In this document: positions 56,969 through 64,000 of the stretch, piece by piece
How positions within the stretch are numbered: the stretch's first letter is position 1
Layout of the letters: each line of letters begins with the position of its first letter
NCBI GenBank assembly: GCA_963575745.1
Contig: CAUYUJ010011248.1
Location: 1-64,000, forward strand
Reading direction: 5' to 3'
Source: Prorocentrum cordatum
Lineage: Eukaryota; Sar; Dinophyceae; Prorocentrales; Prorocentraceae
DNA length: 64,000 bases
The notes under the pieces: generated by a model
What the model was told of the DNA's origin: nothing
Databases searched by the model: none
The model's input: only the letters and a program-made list of their open reading frames with translations
Translations under genes and position numbers: made by a program

Positions 56969-58450
56969 ACTCCCTCCCTGCCCTCGCCGCGCCCCAGTGC
57001 CCGCGCCACCACCTGCACTTTGCAACGCGCTACCGCGGCCCTCCGCCGCTCTCTCCTTCAACCTGGGGCTGCACCACCGCCCCTCCCCTGAACGGCACTC
57101 TCTCTCACCCTTGGACCTTGGGGTGCCGTTCGGTAATATCATCTGCTCCCTGCGTGGCACCGCGCATCCTGCAGACCAACTTGCCACTGGCATCGCTGCC
57201 TTTCTCCACCTGTCGCCGCCGCCCTCTCGCCGCAAGGCCCCCCCTTTCCTCGCTTCGGTTTCACTTCCTGAATTCCAGCTGGCGCTGCCCAGGCCGCGCC
57301 GTGGGCTCCCTAATCGCGGCGCCCTGCCGCCCTCCACCCGATGCGCGCACCTCCTGCCTTTGGATCCAGGTGCGCGCTTCGGCAATGCCGTCCACCGCCT
57401 CTCCGCAGTGGACTCGCGGCCTCAGGCCCTACTGTAGATGTCTCACCGCCAGGCGTTCCTGGCCTGTCAGTGGGCCGCGGCTCGCCTGTCCACTGGCTTT
57501 CTCCTTGGATTTTCTAACCGATTGAACGGCCTTCCGCCGTCACCCTGGACTTTTTAAACAAGCAGCGCGGCCTTCCGCCGCCACCCTGGATCCAAGTGGC
57601 TCTGAGGGTCGCGTCTTGGGTACATGGCGGTTTCGTCCCTCGGGTGCTAGACGACTCGGTTTGGGTAGCGCTGGGACACCTTAGATGTGCACACTCCTCG
57701 GGGTCGGCAGTGCATCGCGCTCTTCGACGCCCTTTCACTCGTCGGATCTGGGCTGTCGCATCCCAGTTGTGGAAGGTACTCTTGTCATCATGCTCCACGC
57801 CCTGGATGCCCTTTCTCGCGTCGCGACTCGGCTCGCCGTCAGCTTTTTCTGCTGGACTTGTCCCCAGTCAGTCTGTGGTACCCGTCAGCCCCCCTGGATC
57901 GGTGTCCTCGGGAATTCTCAATGCTGGACGGCCTTCCGCCGTGACCCTGGATCAGTGGCTTTGAGGGGCGTGCCTGGGTATTCGCGGCTTCGCCCTCGTG
58001 TGCCCTCCGACTCGTTCTGGACAGCACTGAGACATTGTGATGTGCACGCGCCGCGTTTCGACCGTGTAGCGTGCACTAAGGCGCCCTTCCACCCGCTGGG
58101 TCTGGGCTGAAGCATCTCGGTGTGGAAGTTTCTTGGCAACATGCTCCACACTTTGGATGCCGTTCTGGCGTCGCGGCTCGTTGCCGCCGTCGGGATCCCG
58201 CTGGACTTACGTCTCCAGTCGGTCTGTGCTACCCGTCAGGCTTTGGATTTACGTCCTCGGGAACGTTCCTCTCGTTCGCACCTGGGCTTTGGGAGCGCCT
58301 CTCGCGCCATTTTGGCTGCGCTTGGTCTCCTCGGTGCCTACCTCAGGCCCGTTGGACGCACCGCTGCATGCCCGTTCAGGGGCTGTCTCTGGCTCCTGGA
58401 TTGCATCGGCTCCGCCGCCCTGGGCGCTGTCGTGAGCCGCCTGATCCGCG
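56969..58450 (+). other. 3' region of the large element with direct repeats and hairpins
   Basis: No gene. A stem of AACGGCAC with GTGCCGTT encloses 57096-57131. Two diverged direct repeats of about 365 bp start at 57567 and 57928. They share GGCCTTCCGCCG...ACCCTGGATC, then GTGGCT(C/T)TGAGGG, a GTGCACAC/GTGCACGC stretch, and CATGCTCCAC(G/A)C(C/T)(C/T)TGGATGCC. The region behaves like the 3' untranslated end of a retroelement. 58450-58535 is a GC-rich linker. Confidence 0.55.
57526..57951 (+). repeat. Family-2 hairpins with ACGGC/GCCGT and GCGGC/GCCGC stems
   Basis: 57526: ACGGC, CTTCC, GCCGT, CACCCTGGA. 57567: GCGGC, CTTCC, GCCGC, CACCCTGGA. 57928: ACGGC, CTTCC, GCCGT, GACCCTGGA. The first and second differ at the outermost stem pair (A-T against G-C), changed on both sides. 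Confidence 0.85.
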
Positions 58451-58539
58451 GCCCCGCGCGCGTTAGGTAATTTTGTCGCGGCCGCGGCCCGCCCGCGACC
58501 TCCCGCCGCTGGCGCTTCCGCCTGCGGCTGTAAAAAAAT

Positions 58540-59725
58540 AGCCCCATCGGCCCATCCAGAAACGATGCGCAGAGGAATTGCCTCGATCAGGGAAGTGGGC
58601 AGCACACAGAGGAAGGGTCCCCCAGTGGAGGCCTCTTGGAGCGTCTTGGGTGCCTCGGAGAGCTTCTTGGGGCCTCTTGGGGGTCTCTTGGGAGCATCTC
58701 GGAGGCCTCTTGGGCGCCTGTTGGGGCCTCCTGGGCGCCTCCTGGGGCCCTCTTGAAGCGCTCTGGGGAGCCTTGGGTGCGCTCTTGGGGCCATCTTGGG
58801 GGACATCGATCAAACAAGAGACGAGCATTAGTTAGCGTTGCTCCTCGGGAGCCCAAACAATCGCTTCTTGGGGCGCTCTTGAGGCGCTCTTGGAGCGCTC
58901 TTAGGCGCTCTTGGGGCCGTCTTGGGGCTTTCTGGAGCCTCTCTTGGAGCTCTCTTGGGCCATTTTGCTTGAGGCCTCGGATGGCCATCGGAAGCGAAAA
59001 GACGAGAAAGCCAAACACTTAGAATTTCTTGAGGTTTTAGCCTTTTCGGGGCCTCCTGGGGGAGCTCTTTGGCCACTGGGAACCGTCTTGGAGCGGTCTT
59101 GGGGCATCTTGGAGCATCGTGGGAGCCATTCTGAGACATCCTGGGATATCTTGAGCCATCTTGGAGGTCATCTTGGGCTCTCCCAGGCGCTCTTGGAGTC
59201 ATCTGAATCAGTGCCCCCCCCAAGAGGCCAACATGTGGCTAACACCTTGGTAAAATCAATGACTTGGCATTCTCGCCGAGGTCTCTTGGAGCATCTTGGG
59301 TGCCTCTGGGGGGTCTCTTGGGGCCTCTTGGGGGTCTCTTGGGGGCCTCTGAGGGGCATCCTGGGGGCCTCTTGGGGCTTCCTGGCCACCTCTTGGGGCC
59401 CTCTTGGGGCCCTCTTGGGGTACCCTTGGGGGCCATCTTTCGGCCATATTGGGTGAGATCGATCACAGGAGGGGTGTGTCTAATTTCAGTCCCCCCCTCA
59501 GGAGGCCAAAATGGGGCCCAAACCCTGGTAAAACCAATGATTTTGGCTTCCTTGCCGAGGCCGTGTTGGACGCTCCGACACCTCGCAGAACCCCCTGTCC
59601 AGGTCCAAGGGGAGCGGGTAGGGGAAGGGGTAGACCTCTCCCCGAAGGGGAAGAGGGAGGGGTGGAAGAGGAAACTCCCTAAACCACCGACGCCCAGAGG
59701 GCTGGTGGGATTCTTCGCTCCTCCA
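58540..59725 (+). mobile_element. Inverted-end repeat element, copy 3
   Basis: The 5' end ATAGCCCCATCGGCCCATCC, then AGAAACGATG, pairs imperfectly with the 3' end AGGGCTGGTGGGATTC. The body is CTCTTGGGG units. The 3' module has GTCCAGGTCCAAGGGGAGCG and GGGGTAGACCTCTCCCC. The 5' 60-70 bp align with copies 1 and 2 (CCATCCAGAA, GGGAAGTG). Non-coding. Confidence 0.65.
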
Positions 59726-60589
59726 GGAGGGGATCGTGCCATCCCAAGGTCCACGTCGATGCGAGCGATCCGCTTCGGTTTCCCTTGTTGCCAGCGCCGG
59801 ATCCGATGAGGCCCGAACACGGTGCTAGTGCGCTTTCTGGCGCGGCCGATCCGATTCGTTTCCGACTCCGTGCCGATGCAGCTCGATCCGATGGAGGAGG
59901 GAGGAGGGAGGTGGGGGAGGCGGGGGAGGAGGAATAGAAGGAGGAGGATGAGGAGGAGGAGGAGGAGAAGTCATGGAGTAATGGAGTTATGCAGCCATGG
60001 AGACTCAGAGTGATGGAGTCATGGAGTCATGGAGACATGGAGTCATGGAGTCATGGATCCAGGAAGTGCGCGGTACACACCGCACGCAGGCGGGCCGCAA
60101 TGGTAGGCAACCGGCACCCCTGGCCTCCCTTTTCGTGAGGAAGCGGGCCGAAGGCGCGCGCACCGACGAACAGGAGATAGGCAGCTACCTCGTCGCCCAG
60201 CGACCTGCCTCCAGCCGAGAGGGCGTGGGGGACGGTCGGCTCACCTCGTCACTGCGAGGTACTTCCCGACTGTCAACCCATGCCCAATCAGCTGGCATGC
60301 GTTCCTCAGGGTGAGCGGGCACAAGGCCACCATGGGACTTCCAGGCCACATGGCCCCGCCTCTCAACCAGATTGCGCAATCCCCCGTTCCTGGTAATTAC
60401 CCATCTCCAGGCCACGGAGCGCCGCTGCCACGGGCAACGTGCCACGTGGCTGGTTCCAGAGGTGCGAACCCATTTAGCTGCCCCCAATCACCGCGTGCAG
60501 CCGACGCTGACGGTGTGCCCCGAGGGGTGCGTGGCGCTGACAAATGAGAACAGGTGCCAGGCCCGACCCTCGGGGCAGCATGAAGACGA

Positions 60590-60590
<1 letters not shown>
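59726..60590. other. Intergenic with GGA tract and TGGAGTCA tandem repeat
   Basis: 59888-59975 is GGA-rich. 59975-60060 is a tandem of ATGGAGTC-type octamers. 60060-60590 has short frames without recognisable domains; I see no gene. Confidence 0.6.
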
Positions 60591-63410
<2,820 letters not shown>

Positions 63411-63494
63411 CACGCGTGACGGCCTCCCGTGTCCCCTCGCACACTCGCAATCAAGAATGCTAGGGTGACACGGTGGCGGGACTTGCCGCAAGCA

Positions 63495-63580
63495 CCTCCT
63501 CCTCCTCCCCTTCCTCCTCCTCCTCCTCCTCCTCCTCCTCCTCCCCCTCCTCCTCCTCCTCCTCCTCCTCCTCCAAGCCC
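63495..63580. repeat. CTC trinucleotide tract
   Basis: (CTC)n interrupted by CCC, just upstream of the last frame. Confidence 0.9.
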
Positions 63581-63662
63581 CTGGGCCCAAGGGACACAGA
63601 CTCGGGCTTGTCGGGCGGAAACATCGCACCTTCGGTTTCTGCCATCGCTCCTCGCCCACCCC

Positions 63663-64000
63663 ATGTTCGCGAGGGTCCTCTGCTGGTGGGAATTCATGTC
63701 TGAGCTTTCGCTTCGAGTTCTCGGCTACAATCCCATGTGGGCGACTGGGGATCGCCTCAGTGAGATCTTGGATGAGACCAGAAACTATGACGTGCTCCTG
63801 TTGGCGGGTACGAAGTCCAATACGCCCCTCCGCGGCGCGCAGGCACTGCGGCGGTGGGCGGACGGGCGGCTGCAGTACGAGGCTCCCTACAGCGAGGCTC
63901 CGTATTCTAACAACAGCTGCGGGACCCTGGTGGCCTTTGGACCTCATTTTCGGGAAGAAGATGTAAAACAGATCTGGGGCAGTCCTGAGTTGGCCCCTGG
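63663..64000 (+). CDS. Partial endonuclease domain of another LINE-like element (runs off the window)
   Basis: A frame from ATG 63663 (second in-frame ATG 63696) is open to the window end, about 112 residues. It reads ELSLRVLGYNPMWATGDRL, then YDVLLLAGTKSNTPLRG. This resembles the beginning of an exonuclease-endonuclease-phosphatase domain: the strand with Asn (YNP for WN) and the strand ending in the Q/G-E/T-K position. The GDxN and SDH motifs would lie beyond the edge. It is a different lineage from the endonuclease at 44.8 kb, to judge from the motif wording. Could be any member of the fold. Confidence 0.45.
   Translation, partial: MFARVLCWWEFMSELSLRVLGYNPMWATGDRLSEILDETRNYDVLLLAGTKSNTPLRGAQALRRWADGRLQYEAPYSEAPYSNNSCGTLVAFGPHFREEDVKQIWGSPELAP

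Overview
The window looks like nuclear DNA of a dinoflagellate. It is GC-rich and dominated by microsatellites, minisatellites, inverted repeats and retroelement-like reading frames. Sequences resembling the dinoflagellate spliced leader (DinoSL: CCGTAGCC, ATTTT, GGCTCAAG) lie upstream of several open frames, at 5709, 7360, 12905, 19838, 28209 and weakly 32192. Such relicts are known from dinoflagellate genes copied back into the genome from trans-spliced mRNA. There are no bacterial signals (ribosome binding sites, operons). The species cannot be decided from the sequence.

Layout. 1-3115: C/A-only simple repeat. 3140-5700: GC-rich DNA with foldback structures, one a 196-bp inverted-repeat element flanked by an 18-bp duplication. 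5709-6740: a decayed copy of the 5' leader of the large retroelement that starts at about 32.19 kb. 7.4-30.6 kb: five putative genes or gene pieces (7433-11224; 12991-15653 in two frames; 19929-22546 in two frames; 28319-29248; 29607-30554), separated by arrays of a ~21-bp minisatellite. The arrays include a ~2.8-kb mirrored palindrome (15995-18795) and one copy of a transposon-like repeat with inverted ends. 30.9-32.0 kb: a second copy of that repeat. 32.19-58.45 kb: a very large, partly decayed multi-domain retroelement or two adjacent ones. In order it carries a zinc ribbon, a RING-H2 finger, an unknown frame, a cytosine-5 DNA methyltransferase domain, an APE-type endonuclease, a reverse transcriptase, a zinc knuckle, an RNase H, a possible 2-oxoglutarate oxygenase fragment, a UPF1-like SF1 helicase and more zinc sites. 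58.5-59.7 kb: a third copy of the inverted-end repeat. 59.9-63.6 kb: GGA, GAT and GGTGCC simple repeats. 63663-64000: the start of another endonuclease domain, cut by the window edge.

The most interesting signal is two families of very short hairpin sequences scattered through the open frames. Family 1 (core CAGCCTCTGGCG, about 25 exact copies) folds as a short stem with one bulged A. Family 2 (five-base stem, loop CTTCC, then a CACCCTGGA-type tail; 10 clear copies) is confined to the retroelement and its leader copy. In both, copies differ in the stem but the two arms change together, which is what selection for or propagation of a hairpin would give. All exact copies seen lie on the + strand, the sense strand of the frames.

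The retroelement's reading frames are interrupted by frame changes and lesions: a Gly replaces the methyltransferase catalytic Cys, a Gly replaces the first Asp of the reverse transcriptase YxDD motif, and a 25-bp tandem duplication shifts the frame. This copy is therefore probably inactive, although the endonuclease, RING and RNase H motifs look intact.
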